Assembly (NCBI GenBank): GCA_041908585.1
Contig: JAYRFB010000131.1
Span: 1 to 42,305 of the forward strand
DNA length: 42,305 nucleotides
Source: CAINDZ01 sp041908585
Lineage (GTDB): Bacteria; Krumholzibacteriota; Krumholzibacteriia; LZORAL124-64-63
Direction: 5' to 3'
Shown here: positions 17,342 through 24,058 of the stretch, one piece after another
Numbering within the stretch: position 1 is the stretch's first letter
How the letters are laid out: every line of letters begins with the position of its first letter
Notes under the pieces: generated by a model
Seen by the model: only the letters and a program-made list of their open reading frames with translations
Told to the model about the DNA's origin: nothing
Database searches by the model: none
Translations under genes and position numbers: made by a program

Positions 17342-19369
17342 TCAGCGGGCGAGGTCCTCGCGCACCTTCGCCAGGTTGGCCGTCAGGTCCGCGTGGCCCG
17401 GCGCGCGGCGCAGGCCCTCGTCGAAGACGGCGGCCGCGCCCGCCAGGTCGCCGCCGCGCGCCAGCAGGACCCCGAGGTCGACGTACGCCTGCGGGTCGCC
17501 GGGGTGGTGGCGCCGGAACGCCTGTGCGGCGGCCAGCGCCTGCTCGCGCCGGCCGGCCTGCTCGTTCAGGACGGCCGACCAGTGCAGCAGGTCGCGGTCG
17601 CGCGGATGGTCGCGCAGCGTCGCCGATACGCGCGGGAACGCCTCGTCGCGTCGCTTGCCGTCCAGCTGCAGGCGGATGACCTGCTTGTGGAGGTCCAGGT
17701 CCTGGGACACGGCATCGATGCCGCGCAGCAGCACCTGTTCCGCCCCGGAGGCATCACCGCGCTCGTACAGCACCATCGCCAGGCCGAGCCAGGGCGCCGG
17801 GCTCGCGACCGGTCCTTCCAGCGCGCGGCGGTAGAGCGACTCGGCGCGCGCCAGCGCGGCATCGTCCCGCTCGCCGCGGCCGGTTTCCGCCCAGCGCAGG
17901 GCTTCGTTGGCGGCGGCCATCGACTGCCAGTCGCGCCGGATGTCGCCCAGGCCCCAGGGCACGGCCAGCAGCGCGGCCGGCACGGCGGCCAGCAGCCACA
18001 TGCGTGGGCGACGGCCGGCGATCGCGCCCTCGGCGAGCAGGCGCGCTGCCGCCAGCCCCGCCAGCAGGGCCAGTGCCGGCACCAGCGACAACCGGTAGCG
18101 CGAGACGACGAAGAACACGCTCTGCACCGCCAGCAGCACCACAAACGTGGCCGCCCACCAGCGCCCGGCGCGCCAGCCCCAGGCCGCCGCCAGTCCGAGC
18201 AGCCCGGCCACCGACAGCAGCGCATACGGCACCGGCAGCGCGCGCAGGGCCGGCGCCGACCGTGTCCAGCCGTCGAGCGTCGTCAGCTGGTCGATCTCCC
18301 AGCCCTGCAGGTGCAGCCACACCTTCTTGAACCAGAGCCCGCCCGCACGTAGCGGCCTCTCCGTGATCGAGGCCACCGCCGCGTCCAGCCACAGGCTGTC
18401 GGCCTGCGCCAGCGACACGGCCGGCAGGTCGAACCGCCCGGCCAGGAACTCGCGCCCGGCCGGGTCCACCAGCCACGAACCCGGCACCACGGCCACGTAG
18501 AAGCCGTTCGCCTCCGGGCCGTTGCCGATGTACAGGTTCACGCCGCCGTTGAGCGCGGGTCCGGCCAGCCGGCCGGCCGCGCGCGAGTTGTGCGCCACGG
18601 CCGGCGCCAGCGCCAGCGCGGCGCCGAGCGCCACGGCAACGGCCGCGCGCGCGGCGGGTCCGCGCGACCGCAGCGGCCAGGCCGCTGCCGCCATACCCAG
18701 CGGCAGCAGCGCCAGCGCCGAGCCGCGCAGCAGGCCGGCCAGCCCCACGAACACGCCCAGCAGCGCCGCGAAGGCCAGCGCGCGCCCGGTAGCAGGCGCC
18801 GCCCGGTCGGGCACGCGCAGGGCCAGCTCGGTGGACAGGACCAGGAAGGCGGTGACCAGGAACGCGAGCGGGATGTCGACCAGCACCGAGACCGCGTACA
18901 CCGCCGCGGGCTTGTAGAGTGCGAACAGCAGCGCCGGCAGCCAGGCCACGAACGCGCGCCGCCAGCCCGGCGCGACGATGGGCGCGAGGCGCCGCCCGGC
19001 CTGCCAGCGCAGCAGCGCCACGATGCCCAGCCAGCAGCCGACCTGCAGCGCGCGCAGGCCGCGCAGGCGACCCGCCGGCAGCACGCGCGACTGCCCCGCC
19101 GGGGTGGCGGCGCCGGCCAGGTCGATCAGCTCCGGGTAGAGCGGCGACATGTAGAAGGGCTCGTCGGGCTGCAGAGCGGCGGCGGCGCGGTCGAGATAGT
19201 AGGCCTCGTCCAGGAGCGGGACGCGTCCGAAGACGGAGCGCTCGGCCTGCGGCAGGAACACGGCCCAGAACGCGGCCAGCAGCGCCACGACGGCCGCGGG
19301 CACCAGGAGTCCGCGGCGGCGGGCGATCGCGCGGCCCGGCGCGGCGGCAGGACCGCGCCGCGGGCTCAC
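17342..19369 (-). CDS. Glycosyltransferase family 39-like membrane protein with C-terminal TPR domain
   Basis: 675 residues from GTG at 19369, whose GTGA overlaps the YchF stop; the open frame further upstream is antisense-like noise inside that gene. Near residue 45 LLDEAYYLDRAAAAL carries the acidic DE motif of GT-C enzymes (PMT, ArnT, PF13231 families), on the first extracytoplasmic loop. About ten hydrophobic helices follow, including FVAWLPALLFALYKPAAVYA and AAWGWRAGRWWAATFVVLLA. From about residue 510 the chain is soluble with TPR pairs: LARAESLYRRALEGP, AYVDLGVLLARGGDLAGAAA and VFDEGLRRAPGHADL. The likely reaction is transfer of a sugar from a polyprenyl carrier to protein or glycan in the periplasm, with the TPRs docking the acceptor. 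The acceptor is unknown. Confidence 0.8.
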   Translation of the reverse strand: MSPRRGPAAAPGRAIARRRGLLVPAAVVALLAAFWAVFLPQAERSVFGRVPLLDEAYYLDRAAAALQPDEPFYMSPLYPELIDLAGAATPAGQSRVLPAGRLRGLRALQVGCWLGIVALLRWQAGRRLAPIVAPGWRRAFVAWLPALLFALYKPAAVYAVSVLVDIPLAFLVTAFLVLSTELALRVPDRAAPATGRALAFAALLGVFVGLAGLLRGSALALLPLGMAAAAWPLRSRGPAARAAVAVALGAALALAPAVAHNSRAAGRLAGPALNGGVNLYIGNGPEANGFYVAVVPGSWLVDPAGREFLAGRFDLPAVSLAQADSLWLDAAVASITERPLRAGGLWFKKVWLHLQGWEIDQLTTLDGWTRSAPALRALPVPYALLSVAGLLGLAAAWGWRAGRWWAATFVVLLAVQSVFFVVSRYRLSLVPALALLAGLAAARLLAEGAIAGRRPRMWLLAAVPAALLAVPWGLGDIRRDWQSMAAANEALRWAETGRGERDDAALARAESLYRRALEGPVASPAPWLGLAMVLYERGDASGAEQVLLRGIDAVSQDLDLHKQVIRLQLDGKRRDEAFPRVSATLRDHPRDRDLLHWSAVLNEQAGRREQALAAAQAFRRHHPGDPQAYVDLGVLLARGGDLAGAAAVFDEGLRRAPGHADLTANLAKVREDLAR

Positions 19370-20421
19370 ACGCTGAACCTGATCTCGATGATGTCGCCGT
19401 CCTGGACGACGTACGACTTGCCCTCGAGGCGCACCTTGTTGGCGGCCTTCGCGGCGGCCATGTCGCCGCAGGCGACCAGGTCGTCGTAGGCCGTCACCTC
19501 GGCGCGGATGAAGCCGCGCTGCAGGTCGGAGTGGATGGCGCCGGCGGCCACCGGCGCGGTCGACCCGCGCCGCACGGTCCAGGCGCGGCACTCGTCGGGT
19601 CCCACGGTGAAGAAGCTCTGCAGGTCCAGCGCCGCGTAGGCGGCGCGGATCATGCGGCCGAGCGCCGGCTCGGCGATGCCCAGGGCGGCCAGGAACTCGG
19701 CGGCCTCGGCGGCCGACAGCTCGCCCAGCTCCGCCTCGACGCGCGCGCACAGCGGCACCACGGCAGCGCCGGCCTTCGCCGCCGCCTCCAGCAGCGCGGC
19801 GTCCGGCGCGCTGCCCTCCTCGAGGTTCAGCACGATGATCATCGGCTTGCTGGTCAGGAAGGCGTAGCCGACGGCAAGCTTCGCCTCGTCGGGCGTCAGC
19901 GCCAGTTCACGCAGGGGGCGGCCCGCCTCCAGCTGCTCCTTGAATCGCTCCATCAGCGGCGGCTCGAGCGCGTTGGCCACCTTGCCGAGGCGCGCCTTGT
20001 CCTTGGCCAGCCGCTCGAGGCGGTTCTCGACGATCTGCAGGTCGGCGAGGGTCAGCTCGAGCGCCACGTTCTCCAGCTCGCCGTGCGGGTCGGGCGGGCC
20101 GTAGCCGCCATCGAAGCAGCGCACGACCTGCGCCAGCGCGTCGACCTTGCGCCCGTGCTCGAGGAAGCGGACCGCCTCGCGCGCGCCGTCCGTCCCGACG
20201 CCGCCGGCATAGCCGGGGATGTCGACCCACGTCGTGCTCGCGTAGACGGTGCGCTTCGGCTTGAACATTGCCGACAGGCGATCGAGCCGTTCGTCGGGCA
20301 CCGGCCCGGCCGCCAGGTGGGGGTCGACGCCGCCCTGCCCGGTGGGCCGGCTGCCGCCGGTGATGACGTTGTGGAGTGTCGTCTTGCCCGTGAACTTGGG
20401 TCCGATGAGTCCGACCTGCAC
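19366..20421 (-). CDS. Divergent YchF/Obg-family GTPase with TGS domain
   Basis: 351 residues from a GTG at 20421 with GGAG ten bases upstream. The P-loop is GPKFTGKTT (8-16) rather than the GLPNVGKST of ordinary YchF. Switch II is VDIPGYAGGVGTDGAREAVR, and the base-recognition segment is IIVLNLEEG, where YchF/OLA1 have NxxE and so favour ATP. A helical coiled-coil domain (about 120-185) and a C-terminal TGS domain (from about residue 275, ending VVQDGDIIEIRFSV) complete the architecture. YchF-like proteins bind ribosomes and act in translation or stress control. This may be a second, lineage-specific paralogue, because its P-loop differs and it sits between two membrane-protein genes. Confidence 0.82.
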   Translation of the reverse strand: MQVGLIGPKFTGKTTLHNVITGGSRPTGQGGVDPHLAAGPVPDERLDRLSAMFKPKRTVYASTTWVDIPGYAGGVGTDGAREAVRFLEHGRKVDALAQVVRCFDGGYGPPDPHGELENVALELTLADLQIVENRLERLAKDKARLGKVANALEPPLMERFKEQLEAGRPLRELALTPDEAKLAVGYAFLTSKPMIIVLNLEEGSAPDAALLEAAAKAGAAVVPLCARVEAELGELSAAEAAEFLAALGIAEPALGRMIRAAYAALDLQSFFTVGPDECRAWTVRRGSTAPVAAGAIHSDLQRGFIRAEVTAYDDLVACGDMAAAKAANKVRLEGKSYVVQDGDIIEIRFSV

Positions 20422-20464
20422 GTTGTGCCCGCTCCGCGCGCTGGAAGTGCCGTATGTGAGCCGC

Positions 20465-20899
20465 TCAGTCGGCAGGCGGCTCGGGCGCCGTCTCCCAGGG
20501 CGACTCGTTGTAATGGGGATCCGACCACTCGGACCAGGGACCGGTCGCGCCGCCGGCGGCCACGCCGCGCAGTCGCACCAGGTACTCGTGGTAGTAGTCC
20601 AGCATCAGCCACACCACGTGCGAGTCGACCGGGCCGGTCGCGGTGGTGAACTCCAGGGGGCTGATCAGGTCCTCCTCGCCGCGCGTCACGTCGCGCAGCT
20701 GGGCCTGGTAGTGGGTCACCGACGCGCCCGATTGGGGCGCGGTGAAGGCCACGCGTACGGGCACCTCGCGCGGGCGCAGCTTCTCCGGCCCGCCGGCGAC
20801 CAGGTCACCCAGACCCAGGTACAGGGCCAGTCCCAACCCTCCGGCGAGGGTGGCGCCCAGCAGGACGATCCGCAAGCCACGATTTGCCGGCATGTCCAT
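20465..20899 (-). CDS. Membrane-anchored protein with fibronectin-III-like domain
   Basis: 144 residues; the start may be ATG at 20899 or the in-frame ATG at 20893, with GAGGG upstream of both. One N-terminal membrane helix (LRIVLLGATLAGGLGLALYLG) is followed by one beta-sandwich domain: VRVAFTAPQSGASVTHYQAQL, HEYLVRLRGVAAGGATGPWSEWSDP. The last phrase is the hallmark of fibronectin type III folds. It lies 43 nt before the YchF-like gene on the same strand, so it probably opens that operon. The domain faces the periplasm. The ligand is unknown. Confidence 0.75.
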   Translation of the reverse strand: MDMPANRGLRIVLLGATLAGGLGLALYLGLGDLVAGGPEKLRPREVPVRVAFTAPQSGASVTHYQAQLRDVTRGEEDLISPLEFTTATGPVDSHVVWLMLDYYHEYLVRLRGVAAGGATGPWSEWSDPHYNESPWETAPEPPAD

Positions 20900-21164
20900 T
20901 CCGCCCTCGGGCCCCTTGAGGCCCCGGCTGAGCCGTCTGCGCTAACTCCGCTTCCCTGACAAGATATCAGATCCCCGCGGTGCTGGCCAGCGACGACCGA
21001 TAATTGGAACTGAACGCTATTGTCACGATGAAAACGGCTTGCAGCGGTTTTCATATTGCCCGGACGGCCGTTCGGACCGCATATTGCATCACACCCCCTG
21101 AGCCGGTCCCGCAACCGGTGTCCAACGGAGAACTGGACGTCTTGTCAGGGTTTGCGCACGGAGG
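20900..21164. other. Divergent promoter region, 265 bp
   Basis: Lies between the minus-strand FN3-ychF operon and the plus-strand beta-helix gene. The centre (20960-21100) is relatively AT-rich. Two features stand out: an inverted repeat of ATGAAAAC and GTTTTCAT (21028-21035 and 21047-21054, 11-nt spacer), and two copies of CATATTGC 30 bp apart. On the minus strand GTGACA and TATCGG are 18 bp apart and could drive the FN3 operon. No clear plus-strand promoter was found. Confidence 0.4.
21028..21054. repeat. Inverted repeat, possible operator or hairpin
   Basis: Perfect 8-bp arms (ATGAAAAC and GTTTTCAT) with an 11-nt spacer, centred between two divergent genes. The size suits a dimeric regulator site; the two genes on either side would be the targets. 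Confidence 0.35.
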
Positions 21165-22946
21165 ATGGTTCGCTTGCGGCTACAGAACCTGAGCAGAGTG
21201 GTCGGAATGCTGGCGGTTGCCGGCGCCGCCGTCACCATCGCGGTCCTGCCCACCCCCTCCCATGCGGCCGACATCCGCGTCCCCACGAGCCAGCCGACGA
21301 TCGCCGCCGCGCTGAATCGCGCATCGCCGGGTGATCGCGTCCTGGTGGCCCCGGGCACCTACAACGAGAACGGACTGAGCCTCCCCGAGGGCGTGGCCCT
21401 GGTGGGCACCGGGTCGGAGCCGGCGGACGTCGTGATCAACGGCCAGGGCGCCGGGCGCATCATGGCCTGCGAGAACTACGCGCGCTATTCCGAGATCCGG
21501 AACCTGACCTTCCTGGCGGGTCGCGCTGACGGCACCACGCTGCTGGAGGCGAGCGGCGGCGCGCTGCTGGTCAGCAACGCCGCCGTGAACGTCATCGACT
21601 GCGAGTTCCGCGGCAACAGCGCCACGCGCAACGGCGGCGCCGTCTGGGTCTTCGAGGCCTCGCCCACGTTCAGCGACTGCCTGTTCGTGAACAACGTGGC
21701 GGACGGCGGCGGTGGCGGCATGGATTGCACGTTCTACGCCTCGCCCAGCCTGCAGGCCTGCCGCTTCGAGGACAACCGCGCCGACTGGGGCGCCGGCCTG
21801 TCCTGCCGGGATTTCTCGTCGCCGGTCGTCGTGTCGACGATCTTCGCCGACAACGTCACTACCGGCAGCCGCGGCTACGGCGGCGGCGCCTTCAGCGACC
21901 TCGACGCCCAGCCGATGTTCTTCGCCTGCACCTTCACCGGCAACGAGGCCCGCTACGGCGGCGCCCTGGCCAACTTCGCCGATTCGGGAGCCTCGCTGGT
22001 GCGGTGCACGATCGTCGGCAACGTCGGCTCGTGGCGCGGCGCGGGCATCTACACCAGCAATGCGGTCACCTCGGTGGCCTCGAGCATCGTGGCCTTCCAC
22101 GAGGGCTCGGGAATCCACTCGGGCGGCACCTACGGCCCGCAGGTACACCTCAGCAACCTCTTCGGGAACTCGGGCGGCGACTGGATCGGCGGCGCCGCGC
22201 CGTCGTCGCCGGGCGACGACAACCGTTCGGTGGACCCGGTGTTCTGCACCAACGCGCCCGCCGGCGCGTTCTCGTTCAACCTGCAGGCGACCTCGCCCTG
22301 CCACCCGGACAGCAATGGCGGCGTGACGGTCGGGGCCTGGCCGGTGGGCTGCGGCGAGCCGCTGCCGTCGACGCTGGTCCTGAACGCGGGCTGGAACGGG
22401 AGCCTGGCGCGCCTGGAGTGGGCGCTGCCGACCGGCCTCGGGATCGTGCCGCAGTTCCGCCTCACGGGCGCGCGAGTCGCGACGCCCGACCTCACCTGGG
22501 ACGTCGCCTTCAGCCGCGACGAGGACGGCCAGTATTCGGCCGACGATCCCACGGCCTCGCTGCAGGGTGAAGGCCCGTACCTGTTCCGGCTCTACGCCGC
22601 GTTCACCGGCTCCGAGTGGAGCCTGATGGCGCAGGCCGTGCTGGAGTTGGAACCGACTTCCGACGTGCCGGGCCTCTCGGGCGTACTGGCCGCGCCGAAC
22701 CCGTTCAACCCGGCAACGACGATCAGCTTCGACCTCGAGCGCGCGCAGCGCGTGCGCATCACAGTGTACGACCTGGACGGCCGTCAGGTGGCCCGACTCG
22801 CCGACGACACCTTCCCCGCCGGCACCGGCCGGGTGACCTGGGGCGGCACGGCCGATGACGGTCGCAGCCTGGCGTCGGGCACCTACCTGGTCCTGGTCGA
22901 CAGCCCGGGCCGGCAGGTCACGACCAAGGTCACGCTCCTGAAGTGA
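21165..22946 (+). CDS. Secreted parallel beta-helix protein with FlgD-like sorting cassette
   Basis: 593 residues if ATG at 21165 is used. That ATG is fused to its GGAGG, so the in-frame TTG at 21174, eight bases downstream of the ribosome-binding site, may be the real start; both keep the signal peptide (core VVGMLAVAGAAVTIAVLP, cut after HAA). The body opens with PTIAAALNRASPGDRVLVAPG and then right-handed beta-helix coils (VNVIDCEFRGNSATRNGGAV, FSDCLFVNNVADGGGGGM, FFACTFTGNEARYGGALAN). Such folds bind or cleave polysaccharide or act as adhesins; no lyase catalytic site was identified. The C-terminal cassette is APNPFNPATTISFDL, VYDLDGRQVARL, GTADDGRSLASGTYL, end TKVTLLK. Confidence 0.88.
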   Translation: MVRLRLQNLSRVVGMLAVAGAAVTIAVLPTPSHAADIRVPTSQPTIAAALNRASPGDRVLVAPGTYNENGLSLPEGVALVGTGSEPADVVINGQGAGRIMACENYARYSEIRNLTFLAGRADGTTLLEASGGALLVSNAAVNVIDCEFRGNSATRNGGAVWVFEASPTFSDCLFVNNVADGGGGGMDCTFYASPSLQACRFEDNRADWGAGLSCRDFSSPVVVSTIFADNVTTGSRGYGGGAFSDLDAQPMFFACTFTGNEARYGGALANFADSGASLVRCTIVGNVGSWRGAGIYTSNAVTSVASSIVAFHEGSGIHSGGTYGPQVHLSNLFGNSGGDWIGGAAPSSPGDDNRSVDPVFCTNAPAGAFSFNLQATSPCHPDSNGGVTVGAWPVGCGEPLPSTLVLNAGWNGSLARLEWALPTGLGIVPQFRLTGARVATPDLTWDVAFSRDEDGQYSADDPTASLQGEGPYLFRLYAAFTGSEWSLMAQAVLELEPTSDVPGLSGVLAAPNPFNPATTISFDLERAQRVRITVYDLDGRQVARLADDTFPAGTGRVTWGGTADDGRSLASGTYLVLVDSPGRQVTTKVTLLK

Positions 22947-22951
22947 TCGAA

Positions 22952-22973
22952 GGGCCGGCCCCGGGGCCGGCCC
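22952..22973. terminator. Bidirectional palindromic hairpin between convergent genes
   Basis: A 22-bp perfect palindrome, arms GGGCCGGCC and GGCCGGCCC around CCGG, fills most of the 29-bp gap between the beta-helix gene stop and the rhodanese-methyltransferase stop. It has no T-run on either side but is the only candidate terminator for both. Confidence 0.5.
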
Positions 22974-22975
22974 GC

Positions 22976-23890
22976 TCAACGGCCGCCACGCCGCCGGGCC
23001 ACGATGCCGGCCGCCGGGCGGCCGTCGTCGTCGAAGCCCTCCTCGTGCGCCAACACCTCCCAGCGCGCAGCGGCGAAATCGCGGACCAGCTCGGCCGGGC
23101 GCAGGCGGTGCGCTGCCGTGATATCCGGGGCCCAGCCGGGCGCGTCGCGGAAGCCGCGGATGAGCGCCACGCCGTGGGGCCGCACCAGCTCGTGCAGGCG
23201 CGCCAGCAGCGGCCGCTGCAGGCAGCGGATGTTCACCAGCACGGACCACGGACCGGCCGGCACCGCACCCTCGACGCGCAGGTCGGCGCAGAGTGCAGTC
23301 ACCGCGACTCCCTCACTGGCGGCCAGCCGCGCCTGCAGGGCCAGCGCCTCGGGCTGGTGGTCCAGCCCGGTCACCCGGTATCCCCGCGCCGCCAGCCACA
23401 CGGCCGCGCGACCGCTGCCGCAGCCGAGGTCCAGCGCCGGGCCCAACGCTGGCGGCGGCAACAGGTCGGCATGCCGCACCAGCCAGGCCGGAGGCTCCCA
23501 GAGGGTGTGGCGGCAGGCGCCGCGCTCGAGCAGCCGCGGCGGCAGGTCGCACAGGCCCTGTTCACCACCGGCATTCGGCGCGGCAGCAGCCACCCGGGCG
23601 CGGCCGCGCGCCGCCAGCGCCCGGGCCAGGCGAACGGCCTCGGGCGCCGTCGCCGCGAACACCAGGAGCGGGCGGTGGCGCGGCGGCAGGAAGATCGACG
23701 GCAGCACAGCCTCGAGCTCGGCCGGGCTCGCGGCGGCCCCCGCCTGCGGCAGCGAGACGGCCCCGCGCAGGTGGGCGGCGGCGTAGGCGGTCGCCGGGCG
23801 CGCGTCGAGGATGCCGGCAGCCGGGTGCGCGTCCAGCCAGGCCGCCAGCGCGCCCGCCTCCGTCAGGACCCCTAGTCGGTTGAGGTGCAT
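22976..23890 (-). CDS. Rhodanese-like domain fused to class I SAM methyltransferase
   Basis: 304 residues. Residues 8-100 are a rhodanese-like domain: GILDARPATAYAAAHLRGAV, then LLVFAATAPEAVRLARALAA. The active-site loop has Ala-Ala where active rhodaneses carry the sulfur-accepting cysteine, so it is probably a binding module only. Residues 140-250 are a methyltransferase: ALDLGCGSGRAAVWLAARGY (152-171), then VTGLDHQPEALALQARL and WSVLVNIRCLQRPLLARLHE, a TehB/UbiE-like layout. The substrate is unknown; a thiol, tellurite/selenite or small metabolite are options seen in related methyltransferases. It is divergent from glycogen phosphorylase, with 168 bp between the starts. Confidence 0.8.
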   Translation of the reverse strand: MHLNRLGVLTEAGALAAWLDAHPAAGILDARPATAYAAAHLRGAVSLPQAGAAASPAELEAVLPSIFLPPRHRPLLVFAATAPEAVRLARALAARGRARVAAAAPNAGGEQGLCDLPPRLLERGACRHTLWEPPAWLVRHADLLPPPALGPALDLGCGSGRAAVWLAARGYRVTGLDHQPEALALQARLAASEGVAVTALCADLRVEGAVPAGPWSVLVNIRCLQRPLLARLHELVRPHGVALIRGFRDAPGWAPDITAAHRLRPAELVRDFAAARWEVLAHEEGFDDDGRPAAGIVARRRGGR

Positions 23891-24058
23891 CCTGTTACCC
23901 GGTTTTCAGGCCGTGGGTGATCGGCGGACCTTCGTGGTGGCCCGCGCCCAATGTGTGCTTTATTATCGCGGTTTGGGGCCGAAAGCAAACGCGGGCAAGC
24001 GCCTGTGCCTGCCCGGGATGCACGATCCGCCCGCAGCCGCGCGCCAGGAGAACGACCC

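Noticed and set aside
21052..21089. Two copies of CATATTGC upstream of the beta-helix gene as a promoter pair or operator
   Set aside because: Only eight bases long, and the implied minus-35/minus-10 match (TTGCCC-18-CATATT) is weak; not strong enough to call a site.
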